Positions 10,466 to 22,245 are shown, numbered from the stretch's first letter. The stretch is 64,000 nt of DNA from Ailurus styani (GCA_002007465.1 LNAC01000728.1:124001-188000), one strand, 5' to 3'. Notes: generated by a model not told the origin, from the sequence alone. A program made the numbers and translations.

Positions 10466-12375
10466 AGTGGATAGCCAGGGTTCTGCAGAGCATTCGGACC
10501 CAGGCCAGAAGTGGGTAACCTCTCCCTGCGTCAGCAGACCTGTCCAGCAGTTCTTCTGGAGTTGGTTTCACAAAGTGCTCCCTTCGCTGTCACAGCCCCC
10601 CTGCCTCCCAGCCATCGTTGGCACACTTGCCACATTTAGGGAACAGATACGTCTTGGCAGAAACCTTCTCAGAATGTTATGGGAACATACATTTCGATAC
10701 AGAAGACAGAGTATAAGAATCTTAGAGCGCACAAATCACATAAGGAAGCAAAAATGCTCTTGATAGACCAAGATGCCAGCCCTTGAAGGCCCCTTTCCCC
10801 ATTCCAGGATGGCCACAAGAGTCAGTCTTCTTGGCTAGGTTTTCCTCCCTTCCCGTGTGGCATGCCTTCATCCCACTGATCTTGACCTCTGTCTTCAGAA
10901 TCTTCCCAAGTGGGCACCATCTCTAGAACTTCCAGGGCATATTGTCTGATGGAGGTGGTAGACTTCTTGTTTCCTCTGACTCTACCACTCATACATAGCC
11001 ATTTTACTTAACAGAAACTGCCCATCCCAGTCCAGCCCTCTGCCAGGGGATTCCATAATATGGAGAGTAGAGGAGGAGATGGGATCCTGCCACGAATTAT
11101 ACAGATGTTTGAGGGTACTTTCACCAAGATGGCCCTTGCCTCTAAGAGAAGAACCAGCGATGTTTTATATCTGAATTACTAAGAGGTTATTGCGCTCCCC
11201 ATTTCACTTTGCTGTGAGTACCCCCCCATGTCAGTGAGAGCATCCGGGAGGGGGGAGCTACAGGAGGATGGAGGTGAGAAGGAAGTTTTATCTCAATAGA
11301 TGGAAGGCCTTCTTACAATGAGAAGTCTGTGGAATTGTATGGGTTACATGAAAAGCAGAGATGACTTAATACTGCAATAATTCCATCAGAGCTATATGAC
11401 CAGCAAGCAAAGGTGTTGTAGAGCAAATTTTCATTGGTGTAGAGGTTGCTGGAGAAGTTGCATCAGACATTTTAGAAGTCTGCTTGCAATCCTAAGATAT
11501 TTGGATCCTACAAATAGGTGTCCAGTGATGTAGTTCTCCCTCGAGTGAATGCACATACGCACACAGAGGAACATCCACAGGTGCTCCTAACCAGTAAGCC
11601 TCTCCGTTGAGATCAAGTTCATGCTCAGGAGAGTGGAGGACAGTGGTAGGTACTCAAGGAAATTTTCCCCGTAGGTAGTAGCTGACTTGTTTGTCATAAG
11701 AGCAGGAACTTCTGGACGAAAGAAGAAGGGGCAGGATAGAAGATAGGAGAAGATAACCAGGAGACAAAGCTTACCTCTTGGACTCATTAAAATACTGTGC
11801 AGTGGGCCCCAGGAATCTAGTTCTGGAGCAAGTCCACAAAGTAAGTCTTCAAAACGTTTGCACAAAAGATTCTTAAGTAAGCTCATAAATGTGACACCAC
11901 GCAAATACTTGGCAAAATGCAGCCAAGTCATAAAAGGAGCAGTGGGGACCGTGCAGCATTACCTGTGCTGGCGAAGGCTTGGATGCAAGGCTTCTCAAGT
12001 CCTAATTAGGGATCAGCTAAGTGACAGAGATTTCAGGTTTTATTGACATTTGGTCCTGGGCCAGTTCCTTCTGGTCTCTGGACTCTTGTCATAAAGGGGG
12101 ACCAACATAAAGTGGGACAAGACCAAAGAAAACACGTGAACTTTTTATGATAGAAATGTGAACTTCTCGTGGTAGAGTCAGGCCTGAGGTGAGTGCACTG
12201 GTGTTGGGGAAGGGGGTACTGGGAGCGTTTTCCCCAGTCAGGGACTGTTCTTGGCTTTATCCTGACTGCCTTCTTCTCTCAACTACTTTGTTTCTGATTG
12301 AATCACTAGCATCTTCGAGTCACTGCCAGGCAAAGCTGCACTGGAGGAGCCTTCAGCCTGAAAAACTATGTCATG
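10466..12375. other. Single-copy sequence, nothing recognised
   Basis: No repeat family, RNA or exon is recognised in 1.9 kb. The frames at 10467-10763 and 11587-11931 have no domain similarity that I can identify. Confidence 0.4.
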
Positions 12376-12830
12376 TGCATTAGTTTCCCAAGAGCGGCCT
12401 TCACGAAAGACCACAACTTGAGTGGCTTAAACAGCAGAAATTCATCATGTAACAAGAATGGGCATAGAAATCTGGGACCAAGGTGTCAGCCGGCTTGGTT
12501 CCTTCTGAGGGGTATCAGGGACAACCTTCTCCCTGCCTCTCATGTAGCTTGTGGTGGTTTGTTGGCAATCTATGGCATTCCTTGGCTTATAGAGGCAGCA
12601 CCCTTATTTCTGGCTTCATCTCTACGTGATGTTATGTGTTTGTCTATGTCCAGATTGCTCCTTCTTCTAAGGTCACCATCGTATTAGATGGAAGCCCACA
12701 CTAATGACCTTATTTTAACCTGATTAACCCTGTAAAAACCTAGCTCCAAGCAAGGTCACATTCTGAGGTCCTGACGGTTAGCGCTTTAATCTATGAATGG
12801 GGAGCAGGGGGCACAATTCAGCCGATAACA
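12376..12830 (-). mobile_element. MaLR LTR (MLT1A-like), antisense solo LTR
   Basis: It runs from 'tgcattagtttccca' through 'gagtggcttaaacagcagaaattc', 'aaggtgtcagccggcttggttccttctga', 'cactaatgaccttattttaacctgatta' and 'aaggtcacattctgaggtcc' to 'cacaattcagccgataaca' (quoted discontinuously). This is the reverse complement of an MLT1A-type ERVL-MaLR LTR. No internal region adjoins, so it is a solo LTR. Confidence 0.8.
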
Positions 12831-13667
12831 ACCCAATTGCCCAACCAGGAGGGGAAGGAACTATTTGCTGTAAATTAAATTTTCTTCAAAAACTCAAGAA
12901 AAAAAGTATCCGCAAAGTCCAGTAAAGTCATTCCAGCTCTTCAGAAGTACCAATTTAGATAGTTTATTTTCACATGTTGAACTACTTGTCGTTCATTGCT
13001 CCCTGTATGAGGATACATTTGAAAAATCTAGTTTAGAGTCAAGTAGGGGGTCCACATTCCCCTTTCTGACAAGAAGAACCACAGAACTCGCCATGTTTCA
13101 CCTTTTCCTTGGGTTGCCAGAAGACCCAGAGCCAAATGTAATACCTTCTGACCTTCTTCATTTATTTCACCAGCTTGGGTTGAGTCTGGTTTCTGTTCTG
13201 GGTTTTCTGCTTTCTTCACATAGACTTCATGTGCCTCTGAGAAGCTGCTTGGTGTCCTTTCTTGAAGAGGTGGAAATGCTGTGACGCAGCAATAAGACAA
13301 CTCTTCATGTCTCCACTGCCTCTTGGGCCCAATGCCTGGACTGCAGCCCACCGTAACCTTCTCAGTGGGGTTTGTCCCATGCAGTCCTGGATCATCCCTT
13401 TAGCCGCACCTCCAACCTTTCACCTCTCTGCCAGAGCTTTGAGAAACAATGGTTTAACACCGCTCATAGCACGGCACTCTTCGGTCCCTTGCATCAGATT
13501 TTATTTAAAGGGAAATTCAGCCCTAAAAATCCAAATTGCTTAAAATACCAAAGCACCTTCTTTGTATGACAAACAAGAAAGAAGTTGCAGAAAGTCCTGT
13601 CTGTGTTTAAACTGTCTTTAGGGAAGACAGTTGATTTCTTTGAAACAGGCGGAATCCAAAATAGAGG

Positions 13668-13671
<4 letters not shown>
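12831..13671. other. Single-copy sequence, no supported gene
   Basis: A 107-codon minus frame at 13028-13351 is open but lacks a recognisable domain, and the plus strand is also open across part of it. I treat it as chance or as an unrecognised old repeat. Confidence 0.4.
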
Positions 13672-13709
<38 letters not shown>

Positions 13710-13714
13710 GCGCG
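13672..13714. repeat. (CA)n microsatellite ending in (CG)n
   Basis: About 17-18 CA units followed by CGCGCGCG. The CA-to-CG transition makes it a likely Z-DNA-forming and polymorphic tract. Confidence 0.97.
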
Positions 13715-14594
13715 AACCACCAAAAAACCACTAACTCACTTCAATGTTCATTTTGGTGTCTGTGTATCACCTTAATGGATTTCAAAATCGAATAATTGGT
13801 GAACATATTTTATTTGTGAATACCTCATTGGGCCTCTGAAGCTGGGACATACCTCATGAATTTTCCTTGGGGTTTGACATCTTTTGAGCCAGAATGTGGG
13901 GTTGGGAATTTTAGTGACAGGTGTCTCTGCTTTATGGGCAGCAATAAAATATGGAGGGCTGGCTCACTGAATTAGGGACTTTGATCCTACGTGTGCTTGC
14001 TCTGTATTGTGAATGGACTCTTCCCCTGGACCTTTCAGATCTAAATTGGCACTCAGCTATGCCTGTGCCCTTTTCAGTTTATTTGTTAAAAATTTTTAAA
14101 TCATGTATATTTTTCAGTGAAGCCTTTAATGGGTCTCTAAGTGGATTTTATGATTCGTTATTTGGAAAGTTCTCTTTGAATGCTTTCATCTACACAGTAT
14201 CAACAGAAGTTGTCTCTTCTAGATTCATATCCTCCCCCCTGAGAATCCTTAAGTGTATTGTAATAGTTATTCTGCCTGCTTGTGCTTTTCTGTCACTTGG
14301 GCAAAGATGCCTGCCACGCAGAAGTCCTGTCGGGCAGTGGGGAGCACGGGAGAGGCGGAAGGCTCATCCTGTGGGCCAAGCTGACAGCTTCTGGGCCCTC
14401 CCGAAAGCCTCTGTGTAGCCCGCCTCGGCCAGCAGGGTCACTCCTGCAGAGGGAGGATCAAGCTCCCTCGAGGGGGGCTGGCGGGAGAGAGGGAATCGGG
14501 GGAGCACTCAGGTTGCTGGCGTTTTAATCTCTGTCCACACTTTGAGGAGTTTCAGGAAGACAAAGACAACGGTGCTTCAAATATATCCTGCACC
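13715..14594. other. Single-copy sequence with GC-rich patch at 14.28-14.53 kb
   Basis: The first part is AT-rich and unrecognised. About 14280-14530 becomes GC-rich with several CpGs, giving a 155-codon frame (13951-14418) and an 81-codon frame (14282-14527) in different phases. Neither has a recognisable domain, and the composition change falls inside the longer frame, so I do not call a gene. Confidence 0.4.
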
Positions 14595-14595
14595 T

Positions 14596-14790
14596 GGGGT
14601 GCCTGGGTGGCTCAGTTGGTTAGGCAGCTGACTCTTGATTTCAGCTCAGGTCATGATCTCAGGGATGTGAGATCGAGCCCCGTGCTGGGCTCCATGCTCG
14701 GCGTGGAGTCTGCTTGTCCCTCTCCTCTTGCTCCTCCCCCACCCCTCTTTCTCTCAAATAGACAAATAAGAAAAATCTTTAAACAAAAAC
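14596..14790 (+). mobile_element. Older carnivore tRNA-Lys SINE subfamily, sense
   Basis: It opens 'ggggtgcctgggtggctcagt' and has 'agctcaggtcatgatctcagg' and 'gagatcgagccccgtgctggg', then a C-rich body, 'tttctctcaaata' and an A-rich tail. It lacks the 'gcctacttgtgatctc' body of the younger copies, and no clear TSD is visible. Both point to an older, pan-caniform subfamily. Confidence 0.9.
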
Positions 14791-14934
14791 ATTCCACACT
14801 ACTTCAGAGTAGCATTTGTCTAAAAAATATGGATAGTTAAACATGTATCAGCATAAGACTTTATTTCCAGAAATTCACTTTTCCTGTTTCTTGCTGAAAT
14901 ATAAACTGTTGTGGTGTGCCTTTCAGCCACGGTC

Positions 14935-15940
14935 CAGGGGCAGTACTCTAAAAATGTCTTTATTTTGTTGTCATTCTTGAATGATGATCTGCCTTGTTTA
15001 GAATTCTAGACTGAGCTCTGTTGCCTCCACACTTCAAGGTAATTGTTTTCATTGTTCTTTTACACCCATTGCTGCTGAGATGAAGTCTGCCTTTTAGTTG
15101 GATTGGCATTTGTTAGTAATTCTGTTTCCACCACTTTTTACATTTTTGGGGGGTCTTGTTTTTGATTGTTGGGATTGTGCAATTTAGATTTCTTTGTTAT
15201 CACAGCAGGACTCAGTCCGATTTTTATTCAGAGTACTCATCTCTTTCTTGAAATCCTGGGACAATAGAAACTAACTCCCCCCAATAACAACAAAAACTAA
15301 ATATTTTTATCATGAATAATAAATAATGAAATGTGGTAGAACTACCAATCAAATTTAACCAATAATAAATGGATGATTTTCAAAAGCCCAGATGTTTGAA
15401 AATCAGTTGAAAAAGAATCTCTTGAATTAAAGCAGAAACCATAAAGGAAATTATTAATTGCAAAAGCTAACAAAAACATACATGTCAAAATGACATCTCA
15501 CTTTTCCTGCTTCATCTCATTTTTTTTTCTTCTCTATTTTATGAGTGGTCATTGTGTATTGTACACTGTATATTGTCTACTGGCATATGCTTCCAGCTAT
15601 GAGATCTCCTTCCTTTTTTCCCCCTCCATCTTCCTAATATCTCTGTTTCATTCTGGGGAATTTCTCCAGCTCTAGATTCCATTTTTAAATTCAAGCTTCA
15701 AGTTCAAATGCAGGGATATAGTGTCAAATACAGTTTTTTTCTAGTAGACCCTTACACTGCAAAATTGTTTTTTTGTTTGTTTTAATTATGTGAGTATAAT
15801 TTTCAAATTTAGAATTGATATTGGTTCCTTTTCAGTTCTATTCTTTCCCCCTAAAACATCCAGTACTTTTCCCAGACTGTGTTATCTTTTCTAGTATTCT
15901 GAACATCCTTATTTCAAATTCTCTTTCTGACGTCTTTGTT
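14935..15940 (-). mobile_element. Old L1-type LINE remnant (L1M/HAL1-like), antisense, discontinuous
   Basis: Segments such as 'ttgttgtcattcttgaatgatgatctgcc', 'tagaattctagactgagctctg' and 'attgctgctgagatgaagtctgcc' at 14950-15110, plus 'tctccagctctagattcc' and 'tatttcaaattctctttctgacgtctttgtt' later, resemble the antisense 3' region of old mammalian L1/HAL1 copies. The divergence is high and the middle part (15230-15640) is doubtful. A younger L1 interrupts it at 15955-16474, and it may resume to about 16560. Confidence 0.45.
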
Positions 15941-15954
15941 AGATATAGATTTGT

Positions 15955-16474
15955 GTCTTTGGGGTAAATACCCAATAGCCAAACTGTGGAAAGAGCTGAG
16001 AAGATGCCGTTGAACAGATGAATGGATGAAGAAGATGTGGTCCATATATACAATGGAATATTACTCAACCATCAGAAAGGACGAATACCCAACTTTTGTA
16101 TCAATGTGGATGGGACTGGAGGAGATTATGCTGAATGAAATAAGTCAAGCAGAGAAAGTCAATTATCATATGGTTTCACTTATTTGTGGAACATAAGGAA
16201 TAACATAGAGAACATTAACAGAAGGAAGGGAAAAGTGAATTGGGGTAAATCAGAGGGGGAGACAAACCATGAGGGACTGTGGACTCTGAGAAACAAACTG
16301 AGGGTTTTAGAGGGGAGGGGAGGGGGATGGGTGAGCCTGGTGGTGGGTGTGAAGGAGGCACGGATTGCATGAAGCACTGGGTGTGGCGCATAAACAATGA
16401 ATCTTGGATCACTGCATCAAAAACTAATGATGTATTTTATGGTGACTAACATAACACAATAAAAATTTTAAAAG
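15955..16474 (+). mobile_element. 5'-truncated carnivore L1 with short 5' inversion
   Basis: From about 15975 the plus strand follows the end of L1 ORF2 ('caatagccaaactgtggaaa', 'tggtccatatatacaatggaatatta', 'gatgggactggaggagattatg') and then the carnivore L1 3' UTR with its GA-rich block, ending in an A-rich tail (quoted discontinuously). The first 20 or so bases read as inverted ORF2 sequence. A 14-bp TSD (ag[a/g]tatagatttgt) lies at 15941-15954 and 16475-16488. Confidence 0.93.
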
Positions 16475-16584
16475 AGGTATAGATTTGTTGGTGTGAATTA
16501 TCCCATTTGTTTCATCCTCTGACTTCTTCTCAGGGTGTTTGGTGAAGAGCAAGGACTCAGAAATCGGGTTGTTGGGATGAAATT

Positions 16585-16742
16585 CAGATTCCACTATTTG
16601 AGATCTGTGTGAGCTTGGCTAAGTCAGTTGCCCCTGGGTACCTAGTTTCCTCATCTGTAAAATGGAGATAATAGTTTCTTCCTCACAGAGTTGTTATGAT
16701 GGAAAAGGTTAATGTGTGTAAATCACTTCATACCTAAATTAT
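16585..16742 (+). mobile_element. MIR SINE remnant, sense
   Basis: A clear MIR core: 'gtgtgagcttggctaagtcag', then 'agtttcctcatctgtaaaatggagataatag', then 'cacagagttgttatgatgg' (quoted in pieces). This is one of the better preserved MIR copies in the window. Confidence 0.82.
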
Positions 16743-17071
16743 ATTTATTTTCTATTGTATAAGAATGAAAATTCTAATAAGCACATTTGAGGGCTCATCC
16801 CGTTTCCCCTCACACTCTTCAGAAGTCTTTCCATTATTTCCTGTCAGCCTTATAAAAAGCTGATATGTTTTCTTTGGCAGGTAACATAATTTTTTGTTTA
16901 CATTTTTTTTCAGTGCTTATAGACTTCTTTCATTGTCCTGAAAAAAGGCTATGTCTGAGTAAGGATTTCTTTTCACAAATTTTCCTCATTAAATCTCCTA
17001 CTCTCTTGTCTCAGGTCCTTTTCAAATAAAGAAAGTTTCTTTTTGTAATACATTTCATTACTGTTTCTGGC
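16743..17071. other. AT-rich sequence, nothing recognised
   Basis: T-rich and A-rich runs occur, but there is no confident repeat family or gene. Confidence 0.4.
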
Positions 17072-17450
17072 TGCCATAGATTGAACATTTGTGTCCCCTC
17101 CTCCCCAGATTCATACCTGGAAGACTAATGCCCAATGTGGGCGTGATGGTAGTTGGGGATGGAGTTAAGTCAGTCATGGTTGGTCCTGAAGCCCTCATGA
17201 ATGCTACTTGGGCCTTTCTAAGAAGAGACACAGAGGCGTGCTTACTCTCTCTGCTTCTCTGACTCATGAAGATACAAGAAGACAAGATGATTATCTGCAA
17301 ACCAGGAAGCAAGTCCTCCCCAGACCTGGGATCTGCCAGTACCTTGATCTTGCAAGGGCTTCCCAGTCCACAGAACTGTGAGGAATAAATCTGTTTAAGC
17401 CCCCCAGTCTACGGTAATTTTTTTACAGCAGCCTGAGCTGACTAAGACAC
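17072..17450 (+). mobile_element. MST-type MaLR LTR (MSTA/MSTB-like), sense solo LTR
   Basis: It starts 'tgccatagattgaacatttg', contains 'ccctcatgaatgctacttgggcc', 'aaaccaggaagcaagtcctccccaga', 'ccttgatcttgcaagggcttccca' and 'aactgtgaggaataaatctg' (the LTR polyadenylation region, AATAAA at about 17383), and ends 'gctgactaagaca'. No internal region adjoins, so it is a recombined solo LTR. Confidence 0.85.
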
Positions 17451-17469
17451 TGCCCATTTGCTGTATTTC

Positions 17470-17605
17470 TTCTTAATTTCTGAGTGCCCATTTCCTCATC
17501 TATAAAATCAGAAAAATAATGCCTACTAGCAGGATTGTTCTGAGAATTACTCATGATGAAGTACATAAGGAGTCCAGCCCTTTGCTACATGAATAAATCA
17601 TATAC
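17470..17605 (+). mobile_element. MIR SINE fragment, sense
   Basis: 'tgcccatttcctcatctataaaatc', then 'gcctactagcaggattgttctgagaatta', then 'cagccctttgctacatgaataaat' follows the 3' half of MIR (quoted in pieces). Confidence 0.6.
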
Positions 17606-18957
17606 CCACATTAATAATGCAGCAGGAAGGGCCACTTGCTGTTTGTATTTCAAATATTTTCTTATCCTAAATTCTGTCACATTTTGAGCTCTTAACAGCA
17701 GAAAATAACCTCGCAGAGGGGCTGCATGGGGTAGACAATACATGCTGGTTCTTCTCTTCCTTGCTTTTCTGAACTTGAATTCATACATTGACTTTTTAGC
17801 CTCTTTTCCCTATCGGTTATGATTTTTATTTACATCTTACCCTTTTCTTCCCCATGTGATGCTGTTTTATAGTTTTGTATTTCATGTCATTAATTCAATT
17901 TTACCTACAATGCATTTTAAAAAATTTTGGTCATCACATTAAAAAAGACTCTGGGACATCTCTTTTCTTCACCATCAGAGTAGTATTCGATGTCAGAAGC
18001 AGTGTCCTCTTGTGCCTCACTGAGCACACAGAAGAGAGTTTCTGAACATTGTTTTGGCGGTTTTGCTTCAGAAAGATGAGATTGCTTCTTATCTGTATGA
18101 TGTTTTCTTGAATAATGGATTCCGAATTTATAACCTTCCCCCCTTTCCACTTGCGGCTGCGTAATCAATAGCTCTTTTTAAATACAGTTTATTAAGCATT
18201 GCTTCCAACGACTGAGTGTCGAGCTCTTTGAAAAGGCAGTTGGGAATTTGGTTTTGGAGTTTGATTTTTCAATGTTTTTGTAACTTTCTGATAGAAGAAG
18301 TTTAAGCTCTCATGATATGAAATATTATAAAGTGTGGTTTGGGTAAAATTTCTCCGTGATGTGGATTCTGTGATAGTCTTCTTTGGATGATTTACGTCAA
18401 GGGATACCCTAGGACAAGCTGAGATTTTCTCTTTTGGAGCAAAATACCAAATACTTAGTGCAACAGTCTACCCGAGCCTGTAACATGTTCAAAGGAAACT
18501 AAGCTCAAGAAAATTGCCTCCCTGTTCCATGCACCATCACTGGTGTATTATTTAAATTACTGTAGACTCTTAATGAGGACACAGAACACTGAACTGTAAC
18601 AGGTATGTGCTGCTTTCTCACAGGTGTAATTACAAACCTAGGAGATATTTTAAAAACTAAGTCTGCACCTTCCTCTTAGTTATCAACGCTATTAAGGTAA
18701 AGGGATAGATGTTTTATTTTCTTGGGATTTAAGATGATATTCTTGAGCTTGGAAGATAGTTACTTTTACTTAGAGAGACAATGGTCAACAATGTGCTCCT
18801 GAGAAGAGTAGGAATTCATGAGGGTTTGCTCTAAGAAGACAGGCTCTAAATCTCATGGAAACCCAAGTAGAAAGGCTCTGAGCTCATCCTGCCTGGCGTG
18901 TCTGCGGTGCTTCTATATTGCGGAAGTGGAAACATTTATATAAAGTCACTTTTAAAA
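17606..18957. other. Single-copy AT-rich sequence, nothing recognised
   Basis: No repeat family or exon is recognised in 1.35 kb. This repeat-free length makes it a reasonable place to look for conserved non-coding sequence, but nothing in it can be named. Confidence 0.4.
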
Positions 18958-18969
18958 AGAGACCATTTT

Positions 18970-19121
18970 GGGGGGCACCTGGGTGGCTCAGTTGGTTTAA
19001 GCGTTTGCCTTCCATTCAGGTCATGACCCCAGGGTTCTGGGATCAAGCCCTGCATCAGACTTTCTGTTCAGCGAGGAGCCTGCTTCTCCCTCTCCCTCTC
19101 GATATCTCTTTGTCTCTCAAA

Positions 19122-19156
<35 letters not shown>

Positions 19157-19163
19157 AAGAGAG
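18970..19163 (+). mobile_element. Carnivore tRNA-Lys SINE with long (AAAT)n tail, sense
   Basis: Head 'ggggcacctgggtggctcagt', tRNA-like region, C/T-rich body, then 'tctctcaaataaataaata' extending into about nine AAAT units at 19118-19156. A 12-bp TSD, agagaccatttt, lies at 18958-18969 and 19164-19175. The tail expansion is a microsatellite born from the SINE tail. Confidence 0.95.
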
Positions 19164-19175
19164 AGAGACCATTTT

Positions 19176-19374
19176 CTCTGTAGGTTAATTTATCTTTTGT
19201 ACTTCAAAGAGCTGAATTCTGGGGCAGGAACTCATAGCTGGCATGCATGACCATCCAGCATCACAGCAGGCTTTACATACATGGAATTAGAGTGTAGCAT
19301 CAACGCCAAGAAAGGCAAGAATGGACGATGGTAAGAGATGTGGTCTCCAAGGAGTAATAACCTGGTAATAAGAA
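19176..19374. other. Single-copy sequence
   Basis: Nothing recognised between the SINE and the following MIR. Confidence 0.4.
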
Positions 19375-19550
19375 AACTATGAAACATCTATTCGGGGCCA
19401 ATCTCCATGCGAGACACTTGCATAGATGTTAACCATTTAGGTATTTAGATTTAGATGTTCACCCTTTATAAGTATCCTGTTCCCCTTTTATAAATGAGGG
19501 AGCCAAGGAACTTGGTTGAGTGGCCTTGGGAAAGTTGCTTGTTCTCTGTC
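19375..19550 (-). mobile_element. MIR SINE remnant, antisense
   Basis: 'gacacttgcatagatgttaaccatttag' followed by 'ccccttttataaatgagggagccaag' and 'gagtggccttgggaaagttgcttg' keeps the order of the reversed MIR core (quoted in pieces). Confidence 0.6.
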
Positions 19551-21084
19551 ATCACTGTGGACTTGGCCCTTATTATGCTGCGGTCCCTTCCGGCTCCGAC
19601 CCTCATGGCTCTAGCCTGCTCCGCGGCTGGTTAGTCTATTCCACATACGGGCCAGAGACATTGCTGGCAGACATTGTGTTTTCCCCCACATTTATGTGAT
19701 TGTGGTTTACAAATATACTCATTCTTTGAGCATGCCAACTACTCTCTTCAGAATACAGTAGAGTCCCATACCCCACCAGAAGCTGGCTCAGAAAATGCTC
19801 CAGAGGCTGCTAATGGCTGGCTTGGAAACCCATTCTCTGAAATAAGCCAAAGAAAGATGCCAGCTTACTCTGCAGGGGAGAGAAGGGCTCATGTCGAGTG
19901 GGGCACAGGCATCCTGCGCTGCTTGTTCTTTGAGACCGAAAGTAATTATCAACATGCTGCTTCTGGTGCCAACCACGGACACTGGCGTTACTAATCATGA
20001 ATACCATGAATGCAGCCTTCAGATAATTACCCAGAGGGATTAAAAGCAGCCAATAAGGCCACAAACGCCGACTATGTAGCTCAGGGTGTTGTGGGAGCTT
20101 CGTATTCCCCAGGGGAAGGGCCGGCTCCTCCCTTCCTAGAGGCTCTCATCCAGCCAAGAGCCTTACCATCAGCGCTTTGTGGCATTTACAGTATTCAAAT
20201 AAGACAATCTACCTCATTCACCAACAGAACGTAGTTTCTAAAACATTGATCTTAGCAGCTATCGGTGCCCTGAGGACTACTCCGTGGGGACAAGTTTGTG
20301 AGCCCTAATGATACGCTTAGAGTTTAAATGTTAAATATACTTACATGTAAGCTCTTGCAGAGGACACATTTGTATGACAGGATATGAAAAGAGTTAAACT
20401 CTATAAAATCTCGGATGAGGCTATTTATTTATTTAATAATGTAAGGAAGATCAAAACACTTGGAAGAGTTTTAAGAGTGTTCAAAGCCCACCATTCCCCG
20501 AGTTGATCTTTTTGTATAAAAGGAGGTGGCTAATCAGGATGTCTCACCCAATTTTTCTTATGTAGTACAGCTTGTGAGTCCTTTTCTCTGGACAACAGTG
20601 TAAGGACAACATGGGATACTTACATCTGTGACTTGTCTTCCTACTGGGAGTAAGTTTGCAGGGCACTTGCTAAACAATCTGACAGGAGTCATAAAAAAAA
20701 GTGGCATAAAAAATGGCTTAAAGTCTTTAAAGTGACAGAGTCTTATCATGCTTGACTTAGGAAATAAGATGCTCTCCATGATGAACAAGCAAAGTAAAGG
20801 TATTAACATTTTAAGCACAAAAATACTCTTAACTTTACAGACATCATTGTATCTTATTAGTACCCTCTCCTTATCCTACAGAAACATTGTTCAGGATGCC
20901 TAGTTCTATTGATCAAGGGGCTTGATGAATTTCCCAAGTGCAAATATCAATAGTTAATAAATCAATTTTCTCTTCAATGGGATAGAGGAGCTGATAGTTC
21001 TGGGGGCATAGTAAAACCTAGGTAAAGGCATTATCCAAACTCTATTCTATGTGCTAGTCAAGACAAAGTTTACTCTGAGAGCTG
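19551..21084. other. Single-copy sequence, no supported gene
   Basis: A 106-codon plus frame (19674-19994) overlaps two minus frames and carries no recognisable domain. The rest is AT-rich with no recognised repeat. Confidence 0.4.
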
Positions 21085-21097
21085 TTGTGTGTGTGTA

Positions 21098-21148
<51 letters not shown>
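21085..21148. repeat. Compound (TG)n-(GA)n microsatellite
   Basis: The tract is TG repeats with one TATG interruption at about 21085-21120, switching abruptly to GA repeats at 21121-21148. The two halves could adopt different non-B structures (Z-DNA and purine triplex). Confidence 0.97.
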
Positions 21149-21152
<4 letters not shown>

Positions 21153-22020
21153 GGCATGAACTGTGTTGTTCTTGCAATTTAATATCCATTTCAGTTCAAA
21201 TTTATGGCAGAAAGAAGTATAAAGTTGCAAATAAAAAGCATTCGAAAGCAAAACATATCCAATCTCCATATCCCTCTATAAAAGCCTGGAATTCTCGTCA
21301 GGCATTCTTCAGAAATGCTATCTAAACTTCAAAGTGTCCTTCAATCCTCCCGTTGAATGCTAACCCCAGCCTTCAAGTTGCCCTCATTTCCGATGTCACA
21401 GCAACCCTACACCCCCATCTTGATAGGAAGAGGCCTCACTGCCAGGTTCCCCTTACTCCCCCACCTCAGTTGGACTTTCCCTACCAGCTGGGAAGATTTT
21501 ATTGCTTTTCAGACAGTAAGTCAGAGACCATAGTTGTGACATTTTAAATCTCACATGTGATTTGTACGCATTGACCAACCCCACTTTCAACCTTCCCTTC
21601 TCTACCTCTCTGCAGTGACTCTGACTTCCTGTTATCATGGCAGTAATTAAGACAGTCACTCTCAGGCCAGTCTGTTTTGCCAAATCTACAGTCAACAAAG
21701 GCTAAGAGAGGAAATTTCATTCTGGCTTCCAGAGAAGAAAAATGGAGTCTGCCTTTCAGAATAGACATGAATGTGTGGGAAAAGGAAATAGTACTGAAGT
21801 GCAAAGATCACACTTTCCCATTTCAAGTAGCCTCAAATGTCAAATCCTTGTTCAACTATTTAGAATTCATGAGACTTTGGAGAGGTTATTTCACTTTTCT
21901 GAGACTTTGGTTCAATATAGGCATAACTAGATAAAATGTCTTCTTTATAGGATTCTATTGAAGATTAGGGATTATAAGTATCAGGTGCCTTCTGACTGTT
22001 GGTGCTACTGTAGTCACAGT
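21149..22020. other. Single-copy sequence, nothing recognised
   Basis: Several overlapping short frames occur on both strands at 21350-21934, without recognisable domains. No confident repeat. Confidence 0.4.
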
Positions 22021-22245
22021 GTAGTGGTTATGGTGGTGGAGTTGCTGTAGATGGTGCACATGGAGTTGTTGGTGTAAGTGGTGTTGTTGATGGTGGAGGT
22101 AAAGATGGAGCTATTATTGGTGGTACAGTTGGTGGTGTTGGGATGGAGGAGGGTGTAGTGGTGGTGGAGTTGGTGATGGAGACAGAGGTGTTGGTGGTGG
22201 AGTCATTGGGGGGTGAAAGGGATAGAGGTGGTGGTGTTAGCAGGG
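22021..22245. repeat. Degenerate (GGT/GTT)n trinucleotide-like tract
   Basis: About 225 bases of imperfect GGTGGTGNT, GTTGGTG and GGAGTTG units with almost no C on the plus strand. On the minus strand it encodes a spurious Thr/Pro/Ser-rich frame (22028-22312). The many G2 runs and one G6 run give some two-tier G-quadruplex potential. Confidence 0.85.

Noticed and set aside
13028..13351. 107-codon minus ORF considered as a pseudogene
   Set aside because: Glu/Lys-rich stretch looked protein-like, but I could match it to no family and no frame-shifted continuation is visible.
13951..14418. 155-codon plus-strand ORF
   Set aside because: It crosses an abrupt AT-to-GC composition change and has no recognisable domain; chance is the simplest explanation.
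17072..17450. Possible complete endogenous retrovirus next to the LTRs
   Set aside because: None of the LTRs (12.4, 17.1, 24.8, 31.4, 49.2, 53.1 kb) has a same-family partner at proviral distance or recognisable gag/pol sequence; they are solo LTRs.
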